Positions 1 to 8,618 of a stretch of DNA of 64,000 nt are shown in pieces (within the stretch, counting starts at the first letter, position 1; each line of letters starts with the position of its first letter). The notes below the pieces were generated by a model that saw nothing but the letters and a program-made list of their open reading frames with translations, was not told the origin of the DNA and did no database searches. A program made the position numbers and the translations under genes. Location of the stretch: NCBI GenBank assembly GCA_903913285.1, contig CAIWKO010000060.1, positions 62,001-126,000 on the forward strand, read 5' to 3'. Origin of the DNA: an uncultured Bacteroidales bacterium. Its GTDB lineage: Bacteria; Bacteroidota; Bacteroidia; Bacteroidales; CAIWKO01.

Positions 1-769
1 TTTCCTGCAAGGCACGCAGCACTTTAGCCTGCGCGGAAAGGCTCATGTCGCCAATTTCGTCGAGAAAGATGGTTCCGCCGTCGGCTTGTTCGAAATCGCC
101 TTTGCGCTGTTTGATGGCAGAGGTGAATGAGCCTTTTTCGTGACCGAAAAGCTGGCTTTCGATGAGCTCGGAAGGGATGGCAGCGCAGTTGACCTCGATG
201 AAGGGATAGGAAGAGCGTTTGCTTTTTTCGTGGAGCCAATGCGCCACGAGTTCTTTGCCGGTTCCGTTGGCGCCCGTGATGAGAACACGAGCATCGGTTG
301 GAGCCACGCGTTCGATCATGTCTTTGATGCGTTTGATAGCCATTGATTCGCCAATCATTTCCCAGTTTTTGCTGACTTTCTTTTTGAGAGCCTTGGTTTC
401 GGTGATGAGTGTTGATTTGTCGAGGGCGTTTCGCAAGGTGATGAGCAAACGGTTGAGATCTAAAGGTTTCGCGATGAAATCGTAAGCGCCGAGTTTGATG
501 GATTCGACTGCGGTGTCGATATTGCCGTGACCCGAGATCATGATGACCGGGGTGTCTGTTTTTAGCATTATGGCTTTCAACACCTCGATGCCGTCCATTT
601 TCGGCATTTTGATGTCGCAAAGTATGACGTCGTATTTTTCTTTTTCGACGAACTGCAACCCTTCACTTCCGTCGCAGGCATCATCTACCTGGTATTTTTC
701 GTATTCGAGAATTTCGCGTAGGGTGTTGCGGATGCTTTTTTCGTCGTCGATTACTAAGATCTTTGCCAT
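1..769 (-). CDS. Sigma-54-dependent response regulator (NtrC/AtoC family), C-terminus cut by window edge
   Basis: Minus-strand translation from 769: [21 protein letters not shown]...[17 protein letters not shown]...(receiver) then [33 protein letters not shown]...[29 protein letters not shown] (AAA+ sigma-54 activator with Walker A and GAFTGA-like motif). Not in the ORF track because it is partial. Confidence 0.92.
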   Translation of the reverse strand, partial: MAKILVIDDEKSIRNTLREILEYEKYQVDDACDGSEGLQFVEKEKYDVILCDIKMPKMDGIEVLKAIMLKTDTPVIMISGHGNIDTAVESIKLGAYDFIAKPLDLNRLLITLRNALDKSTLITETKALKKKVSKNWEMIGESMAIKRIKDMIERVAPTDARVLITGANGTGKELVAHWLHEKSKRSSYPFIEVNCAAIPSELIESQLFGHEKGSFTSAIKQRKGDFEQADGGTIFLDEIGDMSLSAQAKVLRALQE

Positions 770-886
770 TGTTTAGGGGTTTAGCGGTTTAGCAGTTTAG
801 CAGTTTAGACTATTAGATTTTAGGTTTAAGATTGAGAGTTTAAACTGTCGATTTTTTTCTTCTGAATTCTTACTTCTGAATTCTTA

Positions 887-2563
887 TTATCCTTTTAGTT
901 TGCGGTATTTGATTCTGCCCGGCCCCACATCGCCCAAGCGTTTCTTTTTGTTTTCTTCGTATTCGGAATAGGAGCCTTCGAAAAAGTATACCTGAGAGTC
1001 GCCCTCGAAAGCGAGAATATGGGTTGCGATGCGGTCGAGAAACCAACGGTCGTGGGAAATTACGACGGCACAACCGGCGAAATTTTCGAGACCTTCTTCC
1101 AAAGCGCGAAGGGTGTTTACATCGATATCGTTGGTAGGTTCATCGAGCAGGAGGACGTTGGCTTCCTGTTTGAGCGTGAGCGCCAGATGCAAGCGGTTGC
1201 GCTCGCCACCCGACAACACACCGGCTTTTTTGCCCTGGTCGGTGCCGCTGAAGTTGAAACGCGACACATAGGCCCTTGAGTTCATGGTGCGGTTGCCAAG
1301 TATGATGTTATCGAGGCCATCGGAAATTATTTCCCAAACGTTTTTTTCGGGATCGATCTCAACATGGGCCTGGTCGACATAGGCTATTTTAACGGTTTCG
1401 CCAATTTTAAAGGTTCCGGAATCGGGCTTTTCCAAGCCCATCATCATGCGGAAGAGCGTGGTTTTGCCGGCGCCGTTCGGACCTATAACACCGACGATAC
1501 CTCCCGGAGGAAGCATGAAGGATAGGTTTTCGTACAAGAGTTTATCGCCATAAGCCTTGGAAACTTTTTGAGCATCGATGACCACATCGCCCAAACGAGG
1601 GCCGTTGGGGATAAATATCTCGAGTTTTTCTTCTTTTTGTTTTACATCTTCGTTCAACATGCTTTCGTAGGAATTCAAACGTGCCTTGCCTTTGGCATGA
1701 CGTGCTTTGGGCGCCATGCGAACCCATTCGAGTTCGCGGGCGAGGGTTTTGGCACGTTTGCTTTCGGTTTTTTCTTCCTGCTGCAGGCGTTTGGTTTTTT
1801 GTTCGAGCCACGAAGTATAGTTTCCTTTCCAGGGAATACCTTCGCCGCGGTCGAGTTCGAGAATCCAACCGGCAACATTATCGAGAAAATAGCGGTCGTG
1901 GGTAACAGCAATCACGGTTCCTTTATACTGCTGCAAATGATGTTCGAGCCATTCGACCGATTCGGCATCCAAATGGTTGGTTGGCTCATCGAGCAGCAAA
2001 ATGTCGGGCTCGGAAAGCAGGAGGCGGCACAAAGCCACCCGGCGACGCTCGCCACCGGAAAGATTTGCAATATTTACATCGCTTTCGGGACAGCGCAAGG
2101 CATCGAGGGCACGTTCGAGTTTGGTATCGAGTTCCCAGGCTTCGTGCTGGTCGAGCAATTCGGTGAGTTGCCCCTGACGGTCGATAAGCTTGCTCATTTC
2201 ATCGTCGGTCATGGGTTCGGCAAACTTGTTATTCACTTCTTCGTATTCTTTCAGCATGTCGACAATGGGCTGAACGCCTTCCTGAACGATCTCTTTAACG
2301 GTTTTTGAATTATCGAGTTTGGGTTCCTGTTCGAGATAACCAACGGAATAGCCGGGCGAAAAAACCACTTCGCCGTTGAAAGAGGTTTCGATGCCTGCAA
2401 TGATCTTAAGCAGGGTTGATTTACCGGAACCGTTGAGACCGATGACCCCAATTTTGGCACCATAATAAAATGAGAGATAAATATCTTTGAGAACCTGTTT
2501 GTTTGGCGGATACGTCTTGCTGACGTTCACCATCGAGAAAATTATTTTTTTATCGTCGGCCAT
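887..2563 (-). CDS. ettA: ABC-F protein, energy-dependent translational throttle EttA
   Basis: Two ABC domains (GLNGSGKSTLLKIIAG, LSGGERRRVALCRLLL; GPNGAGKTTLFRMM, LSGGERNRLHLALTL), ABC-F linker, EttA-like N-terminus. Confidence 0.93.
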   Translation of the reverse strand: MADDKKIIFSMVNVSKTYPPNKQVLKDIYLSFYYGAKIGVIGLNGSGKSTLLKIIAGIETSFNGEVVFSPGYSVGYLEQEPKLDNSKTVKEIVQEGVQPIVDMLKEYEEVNNKFAEPMTDDEMSKLIDRQGQLTELLDQHEAWELDTKLERALDALRCPESDVNIANLSGGERRRVALCRLLLSEPDILLLDEPTNHLDAESVEWLEHHLQQYKGTVIAVTHDRYFLDNVAGWILELDRGEGIPWKGNYTSWLEQKTKRLQQEEKTESKRAKTLARELEWVRMAPKARHAKGKARLNSYESMLNEDVKQKEEKLEIFIPNGPRLGDVVIDAQKVSKAYGDKLLYENLSFMLPPGGIVGVIGPNGAGKTTLFRMMMGLEKPDSGTFKIGETVKIAYVDQAHVEIDPEKNVWEIISDGLDNIILGNRTMNSRAYVSRFNFSGTDQGKKAGVLSGGERNRLHLALTLKQEANVLLLDEPTNDIDVNTLRALEEGLENFAGCAVVISHDRWFLDRIATHILAFEGDSQVYFFEGSYSEYEENKKKRLGDVGPGRIKYRKLKG

Positions 2564-2746
2564 TATTTGAGAATATGATTAGCGCCCTTCGACTACGCTC
2601 AGGGTAAAATTAGTAATTTGTGATTTGTGATTTTACAAAATTAAACAATTTTGGCGGGATTATCCTATTCGGTATTTTTATAAAGAGTAAACAGATGAAA
2701 GAATTCTTTCAGCATAAAACACGCAAAATTAAAGCACTCCGGGCAT

Positions 2747-3625
2747 CTATTTGGCCATGTTTTTGAAATCATCACTCAGAAAAGCATCGGGGTTGGAAGA
2801 GCTGATCTTGTGATTATCGAAATACAAAGGTTTCCCTTCTTTGGCTGTGACGATAAATTTCCAGCACGACGAACCGTCGCCGGCAGTTCCTTCAGGACCC
2901 ACTTTGTGGAGGAATGCAACTTTAGGATCGTTTTCGCTGATAGCTTTGGTAATTTCTTCTTCGGTAACAATCTTGACCGGATAGGGATAAAAGTTTTTGA
3001 TCTTGGCAAGAGTCTTCACATCAGGAGCCAAATCCGATTCCAAGAACCAGAGTTCATAGTTCTTTAAATCCGAAGAATTTTCTTTCACCACTTGCTGTAT
3101 GTCTTTTCCCGGATTTTTTTGCGAATAATCGATATAATACTGGATGAATTTTATTAGGACCGGGAGTTTGTATTCATATGTATCTTCATCTACTTCAGCG
3201 TAAGCAACCGGCACGATACACAAATCGGGCAATTTGTTCAGGTTTTTTGAAGCATCGCCCATCACCAAATTGAGAATCGTATAATCGAATGCATCATCAC
3301 CCTGCGAACCTTCCGACTTGAATAATGATGTTTTTGTTTTTCCGAACCGTGCCTGCGACATAAACATGAAGGAATTTTTCGGGTCGCCCATGTTTTTTTC
3401 AAATTCATCGTTGCTGATAATTTCAAAAGGAGTCACCTTCCAGATATTTTTTAACTGAGCCGAAACAAATCCGTTGAAAACCGAAAAGGGATCATCCTCA
3501 AGCACAACATAAGTTTTGGAATGCAAAAATTTTTCAACTTCTTCCTTACTGATAGCCTTCACTTGAGCTTGTAGTATTTGAAAGGAAAAGAGCATTAAAA
3601 CAGAAATTATTATGATTTTTTTCAT
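2747..3625 (-). CDS. Hypothetical secreted protein
   Basis: ORF with signal peptide from the internal start MKKIIIISVLMLFSFQILQAQ (the ORF-track start at 3673 is probably too long). Confidence 0.75.
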   Translation of the reverse strand: MKKIIIISVLMLFSFQILQAQVKAISKEEVEKFLHSKTYVVLEDDPFSVFNGFVSAQLKNIWKVTPFEIISNDEFEKNMGDPKNSFMFMSQARFGKTKTSLFKSEGSQGDDAFDYTILNLVMGDASKNLNKLPDLCIVPVAYAEVDEDTYEYKLPVLIKFIQYYIDYSQKNPGKDIQQVVKENSSDLKNYELWFLESDLAPDVKTLAKIKNFYPYPVKIVTEEEITKAISENDPKVAFLHKVGPEGTAGDGSSCWKFIVTAKEGKPLYFDNHKISSSNPDAFLSDDFKNMAK

Positions 3626-3776
3626 GATACCATTTTTAAAGAAACGACATTTTGCGGGCAAATTGTATTCCAAAAGAATAAATTTTCCTATTCTGGAATG
3701 TTATTAGACCTCAAAAATACTTTTTTTCAATTTCGATTCCGTAAAAAATCTTAATTTTGAACAAAGCAAAACCTTC

Positions 3777-4085
3777 ATGCTTATCAATATCATAAACTGG
3801 CTTGAAAATCATCAATTGCCTTGTCTTTACGAAAAGTTATTTGGCATTGAATGTCCGGGATGCGGAACACAAAGAGCCATTATTGAGCTTTTACGAGGTA
3901 ATTTTCAGGAAAGTTTTCATGCCTGGCCACCCCTCTTACCCGTGATGTTTATGATGGTCTATTTACTGCTATTTTTGAAATTCAGATTTAAAAACGGGAT
4001 AACAGTTTTGAAAATAACATTTATAATTAATGCTTCGCTGATAACAATTAACTACATTTATAGATTAATTTTGCACTTAACTTAA
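3777..4085 (+). CDS. DUF2752 family membrane protein
   Basis: CPGCGTQRAIIELLRGNFQESFHAWPP motif typical of DUF2752, plus TM segments. Confidence 0.85.
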   Translation: MLINIINWLENHQLPCLYEKLFGIECPGCGTQRAIIELLRGNFQESFHAWPPLLPVMFMMVYLLLFLKFRFKNGITVLKITFIINASLITINYIYRLILHLT

Positions 4086-4110
4086 GACTTTAATATTAAA
4101 CAAATATACT

Positions 4111-4455
4111 ATGGAAGAAATACAAGATCAACAGTTTCACAGAACAGTACTGCGTCAGAAAATGGTTCCTCATGCCATAACGGCAATGGTGTTTGGTATC
4201 GTATCAATTGCTGTAATGTGCTATTTTGGATGGGTTGCTGCCATCGTTGCCCTTGTTTTGAGGAATAAGGCCATGAAAATATATAACGAGAATCCCCCTG
4301 ATTATAAAGATGCATCATTAAAAATGCTCAACGCGGCTAAAATCTGCGGTATAATCGGTTTGATTGTTTCAATTGTTACTACAGTATTTTACATCCTGTA
4401 TATCGTTTTTATCGTAGCAATGACGACCCATACTTCCCATCCTTATTATTACTAA
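4111..4455 (+). CDS. Small membrane protein, CCC-motif/DUF4190-like
   Basis: Two TM segments, LRNKAMKIYNENPPDYKDASLKMLNAAKICGIIGLIVS pattern. Confidence 0.75.
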   Translation: MEEIQDQQFHRTVLRQKMVPHAITAMVFGIVSIAVMCYFGWVAAIVALVLRNKAMKIYNENPPDYKDASLKMLNAAKICGIIGLIVSIVTTVFYILYIVFIVAMTTHTSHPYYY

Positions 4456-4465
4456 CCGATAGATA

Positions 4466-5977
4466 ATGAAAATTCTTGCTGTCAGCCAAATAAAAGAAGC
4501 CGATGCATTTACGATCGCAAATGAGCCCATTGCCTCAATCGATTTGATGGAACGTGCGGCAAATAATTGCTTTTCATGGATCCAAAGAAATATCGGCAGA
4601 AATAAGTCCTACAAAATATTTTGCGGCACCGGAAATAATGGCGGAGACGGATTAGCGATAGCCCGTATGATGGCAGGCAAAAATATTAGTGTCGAGACAT
4701 TTGTTGTGCGGTTCAGCGAAAAAAGTTCCGACGATTTTGCCACTAATTACAAAGAATTAATAAAACTTAAAAAAATTAAGGTCACGGATATTAATACGGC
4801 ATCCGACCTTCCCGAAATCAAGGAGTCCGATATTATTATCGATGCTGTTTTTGGCTCGGGATTATCGAAACCTGTGAGTCAAGGTATAGCCGCTGAAGTC
4901 ATCAAGCATATCAATAAAAGCAAAGCCACGGTTGTTGCTATCGACATACCGTCAGGACTTTTCGGGGAAGATAATTCGGAAAATAGTGGTGAAATAATTC
5001 AGGCTAATCACACGCTGACATTCCAATTTCCAAAACTTGCTTTTTTGTTTGCAGGAAATGAAAAATTTGTCGGGTCGTGGCAAATATTGCCAATAGGTTT
5101 ACATCCGAAATTCATTCAGGATGTTATTACAAAGAATTATTTTGTTGAAGCAGAAGATTGCAAAAATATTCTGAAGCCGCGAAACAGGTTTTCTCATAAA
5201 GGAACCTACGGACATGCATTGTTGGTTTGTGGTTCGTACGGTAAAATGGGAGCAGCTGTATTGGCAGCAAAAGCATGCATTAAATCAGGAGCAGGATTGG
5301 TTAGCGCGCACATTCCTGAATGCGGATACATGGTGATGCAGACTGCAGCACCTGAAATTATGTGTCAGGTAGATAGTGATAAAAATATTTTTTCTGATAA
5401 TCTGGATATCTCTGTTTATAATTCTGTTGGTGTTGGTTCGGGAATAGGAACAGATGAAAAAACTCAGAAAGCATTGAAATTGCTGATACAGAATTCGGGG
5501 AATCCGATGGTTTTCGATGCCGATGCCATCAATATACTTGCCGAAAACAAAACATGGATATCATTTGTTCCGAAAAACTCAATCTTTACGCCTCATCCAA
5601 AAGAATTCGAACGATTGGTGGGTAAAAGCACAAACGAATTTGAACGACAAAATCTACAAATTGAGTTTTCTAAGAAATATGGTGTTTACATCGTATTAAA
5701 AGGAGCTTTCACCTGCGTCAGCACTCCTGCAGGAGATTGTTATTTCAATTCATCAGGTAATCCGGGAATGGCAACTGCCGGAAGCGGCGATTTACTGACA
5801 GGCATCCTCACAGGATTATTGGCGCAAGGCTACACTGCTTTCGAAACTTGTATTCTGGGTGTATTTGTACACGGACTTGCCGGAGATTGCTCGGCTAAAA
5901 TGCAGGGCTATGAAGCCACAACAGCCATTGAGATCATCAATATGCTGGGGAAAGCTTTTAAAAAACTGTATTCTTAA
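4466..5977 (+). CDS. nnr: Bifunctional NAD(P)H-hydrate repair enzyme (epimerase + ADP-dependent dehydratase)
   Basis: N-terminal YjeF-N motif GTGNNGGDGLAIAR; C-terminal carbohydrate kinase-like NPGMATAGSGDLLTGILTGLLAQG. Confidence 0.93.
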   Translation: MKILAVSQIKEADAFTIANEPIASIDLMERAANNCFSWIQRNIGRNKSYKIFCGTGNNGGDGLAIARMMAGKNISVETFVVRFSEKSSDDFATNYKELIKLKKIKVTDINTASDLPEIKESDIIIDAVFGSGLSKPVSQGIAAEVIKHINKSKATVVAIDIPSGLFGEDNSENSGEIIQANHTLTFQFPKLAFLFAGNEKFVGSWQILPIGLHPKFIQDVITKNYFVEAEDCKNILKPRNRFSHKGTYGHALLVCGSYGKMGAAVLAAKACIKSGAGLVSAHIPECGYMVMQTAAPEIMCQVDSDKNIFSDNLDISVYNSVGVGSGIGTDEKTQKALKLLIQNSGNPMVFDADAINILAENKTWISFVPKNSIFTPHPKEFERLVGKSTNEFERQNLQIEFSKKYGVYIVLKGAFTCVSTPAGDCYFNSSGNPGMATAGSGDLLTGILTGLLAQGYTAFETCILGVFVHGLAGDCSAKMQGYEATTAIEIINMLGKAFKKLYS

Positions 5978-6528
5978 CCAAGCAACAATTCACTGATCTT
6001 TTTCCGCGTTCGCGGTCTTGCAGCTCTTATTTGAAGATTTTCAGGCAGGCTCGCCGTTTCACCGGGAAATCCTATTGCTGCAATAGAGATAATAGTATAA
6101 TCATCCGAAACCTCAAAATTTCTGCGTGCCAATTCATGATCAAAACCAGCCATCTGATGCACGTATACGCCCGACTCCAAGGCGGAAATAATGAAATTCT
6201 CCATAGCCATTCCAGTATCAAATTGATGATAGGGGTTTGGATTAGCATTATGCGTAAAGGTTTTTTTTGCCATTACAAGCATCAGCACTGCAGCTTTCTG
6301 TGCCCATTCGTTGTTTCCTTCGACCATAGTGGTTCGGATTTTCTCGAAACGTTCTGTATCTATTTTATGAGCATAAATAAATCGCCAGGGTTGCTCATTA
6401 AAAGCTGATGGAGCCCATCGGGCCGCTTCAAAAAATTTTATTATTTTTTCTTCTTCAACATTTTTGTTAGAAAAAGCTAACGGGCTAAACCGTTTATTAA
6501 TTAAATCAGTTGCATTTAAATCATTCAT
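5974..6528 (-). CDS. Nitroreductase family protein
   Basis: RFSPLAF...AARWAPSAFNEQPWRFIYA; GMAMENFIISALESGVYVHQMAGFD. Confidence 0.9.
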   Translation of the reverse strand: MNDLNATDLINKRFSPLAFSNKNVEEEKIIKFFEAARWAPSAFNEQPWRFIYAHKIDTERFEKIRTTMVEGNNEWAQKAAVLMLVMAKKTFTHNANPNPYHQFDTGMAMENFIISALESGVYVHQMAGFDHELARRNFEVSDDYTIISIAAIGFPGETASLPENLQIRAARPRTRKKISELLLG

Positions 6529-6538
6529 TTTTTATAGT

Positions 6539-6937
6539 CTATCGATTTTCAAAGATACTTCCTTTTTCCTGCATCCATTCCATTATTTTCTTTCGTAATT
6601 TCCAGCATGTCATCTGCCGGATACATTCATCCTTGGAAATCTTATACGCCGAAATCTGCGGATTACAGCAAATAGAGAACAATATTCTGAATGCATCGGT
6701 TATTGGTAGTTTGCAATTATGAAATAAGGTATGTGCTGTAACCGATTCTTCGTGTTTGCATCTTGTGCAACGTCGTGAAAACGGTTTTTTGCCGCTGCAA
6801 TAATTCGTGTTGCCACACTTGTTACAAACAAATCCCTTGCTCCATTTTCCTTCTTCCAGAAAACGATAACAACTATCAGCATCCCCATATTTTGAAAAGA
6901 ATTCTTCAGGTTTTATTCCTTCAAAAACTTTGTTCAT
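6539..6937 (-). CDS. Stand-alone IS1595-type transposase zinc-ribbon domain protein (no DDE catalytic domain)
   Basis: CNKCGNTNYCSGKKPFSRRCTRCKHEESVTAHTLFHNCKLP = transposase zinc-ribbon; ORF stops after ~130 aa and the next gene follows immediately. Confidence 0.8.
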   Translation of the reverse strand: MNKVFEGIKPEEFFSKYGDADSCYRFLEEGKWSKGFVCNKCGNTNYCSGKKPFSRRCTRCKHEESVTAHTLFHNCKLPITDAFRILFSICCNPQISAYKISKDECIRQMTCWKLRKKIMEWMQEKGSIFENR

Positions 6938-7002
6938 GATATTTTTTTATGCAAATTTATAAAAAATAAGTGATACTAATGCGATATTAAAATAAAATGT
7001 TG

Positions 7003-7010
7003 TATCTTTG
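7003..7010 (+). promoter_or_regulatory. Bacteroidetes-type -7 box (TATCTTTG)
   Basis: TATCTTTG followed ~13 nt later by ATGATGAAG; matches the TAnnTTTG consensus. Confidence 0.6.
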
Positions 7011-7022
7011 CAAAAAAATCAG

Positions 7023-7508
7023 ATGATGAAGAAACTCTTTTTACTGTTACTAATATCTATAGTGTTTGTTTCTTGCAATAATTCAGGCAATACAAATAAG
7101 GATGCTGCTGCCAATACGAATCAATCCGGAGCTGTTGTGGTTAAACCAGAACATTTGAACGAAGATGCTTTTCGAAAAAAAGTTTTTGATTATACCTCGG
7201 GTAAAGAATGGAAATATATTGGTGACAAGCCTTGCATTATTGATTTTTATGCCGATTGGTGCTCACCTTGTCGCCGTCTTGGACCTGTTTTAGAAGAGCT
7301 GGCTCAGGAATACAAAGACCAGATCTATGTTTATAAAGTGAACACCGACCAGAATCCTAATGTTTCGGCATATTTTTCAATTCAAAGTATACCGGCTGTA
7401 TTTTTCTGTCCAATGAACGATAAACCACAAGTGATGGTGGGACTCTATCAAAAAGAAGATTATGTAAAAATAATAAATGATCTGCTATTGAAACCTACTG
7501 GCAAATAA
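7023..7508 (+). CDS. Thioredoxin-fold lipoprotein
   Basis: Lipobox LLISIVFVSCNNSG and CSPCRR thioredoxin motif (FYADWCSPCRRLGPVLEEL). Start moved to 7023 because the promoter box overlaps the ORF-track start. Confidence 0.85.
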   Translation: MMKKLFLLLLISIVFVSCNNSGNTNKDAAANTNQSGAVVVKPEHLNEDAFRKKVFDYTSGKEWKYIGDKPCIIDFYADWCSPCRRLGPVLEELAQEYKDQIYVYKVNTDQNPNVSAYFSIQSIPAVFFCPMNDKPQVMVGLYQKEDYVKIINDLLLKPTGK

Positions 7509-7558
7509 GTGTCTGGCGGTTTAGTAAAAGTAATTCTAAAAATCTAAAATCAAATAAT

Positions 7559-7909
7559 ATGGAACACTTAACTAAGGAAACCTTTAAAGAGAAAGTTTTC
7601 GATTTTGAAACTGAAAAAGAATGGAAATTCAAAGGAGAATTACCGTGTGTGATCGATTTTTATGCCGATTGGTGCGGTCCCTGCAAAATGGTAGCTCCCA
7701 TCATGGAAGAGTTATCGAAAGATTTTGCCGGCAAGGTCAATATCTATAAAGTTGATACCGAAGCAGAGCAAGAGCTTGCTGCTATTTTTGGCATCAGAAG
7801 CATTCCCAGCATTTTATTCTGTCCGCTTGGAGCTGAACCACAAATGTCGGCAGGTGCTATGCCAAAGCCTCAGTTTGCGCAAGCAATCAACGATATCTTA
7901 TTGAAGTAA
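7559..7909 (+). CDS. trxA: Thioredoxin
   Basis: FYADWCGPCKMVAPIMEELSKDF, cis-Pro IRSIPSILFC. Confidence 0.92.
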   Translation: MEHLTKETFKEKVFDFETEKEWKFKGELPCVIDFYADWCGPCKMVAPIMEELSKDFAGKVNIYKVDTEAEQELAAIFGIRSIPSILFCPLGAEPQMSAGAMPKPQFAQAINDILLK

Positions 7910-7928
7910 TATTCTTGATTTATTGAAG

Positions 7929-7957
7929 CGGCTGCACAGAAATGTGCGGCCGTTTTT
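7929..7957 (+). terminator. Rho-independent terminator
   Basis: CGGCTGCACA-GAAA-TGTGCGGCCG followed by TTTTTATT. Confidence 0.8.
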
Positions 7958-7958
7958 A

Positions 7959-8615
7959 TTACACTATCTGACCGTCTTTCATCACCAGTTTGCGGTCCGA
8001 CATGGCAGCAAATTCTTCATTATGTGTAACTATTACAAATGTCTGGTTGAATTTTTCGCGCAGATCAAAAAAGAGTTTATGCAATTCATGTGCATTAGCC
8101 GAATCCAGATTGCCTGAAGGTTCGTCAGCTAAGATCACATCAGGGTTATTGATCAGTGCACGTGCCACTGCCACCCGTTGCTGTTCCCCGCCTGATAGTT
8201 GCGATGGTTTGTGAGTCAGCCGGTCGTGCAAACCCAAAAAATTGAGTATCTCTCCTGCACTATGCTCAGCTTCTTTTTTCGAAACTTTTGCTATAAATGC
8301 AGGAATGCAGACATTTTCTAAAGCCGTAAACTCAGGAAGCAGATGATGGAACTGAAACACGAAACCGATATGTTTGTTACGAAACGCAGCCAGTTTTTTT
8401 TCGTTCATCTTCTGTATCTGCGTATTGTTTATTTCTATCGTGCCAGCATCAGGCCTGTCAAGTGTACCAATGATATGCAGCAAGGTAGTCTTTCCTGCTC
8501 CCGAAGCACCCACTATAGAAACAATTTCACCACGCCCGATCTCTAAATTGATGCCTTTAAGCACCTGAAGCGTATTATACGATTTTTGTATGTTCTTAAC
8601 TTTTATCATACTCAT
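7959..8615 (-). CDS. lolD: ABC transporter ATP-binding protein, LolD-like
   Basis: [65 protein letters not shown]. Confidence 0.85.
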   Translation of the reverse strand: MSMIKVKNIQKSYNTLQVLKGINLEIGRGEIVSIVGASGAGKTTLLHIIGTLDRPDAGTIEINNTQIQKMNEKKLAAFRNKHIGFVFQFHHLLPEFTALENVCIPAFIAKVSKKEAEHSAGEILNFLGLHDRLTHKPSQLSGGEQQRVAVARALINNPDVILADEPSGNLDSANAHELHKLFFDLREKFNQTFVIVTHNEEFAAMSDRKLVMKDGQIV

Positions 8616-8618
8616 TTC

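Noticed and set aside
24-620. 198-aa minus-strand ORF and short + ORFs (140-346, 219-485, 540-776) at the left edge
   Set aside because: Out-of-frame shadows of the partial sigma-54 response regulator on the minus strand, which has clear conserved motifs.
1568-2308. 246-aa plus-strand ORF
   Set aside because: Antisense shadow of ettA; no recognisable domain.
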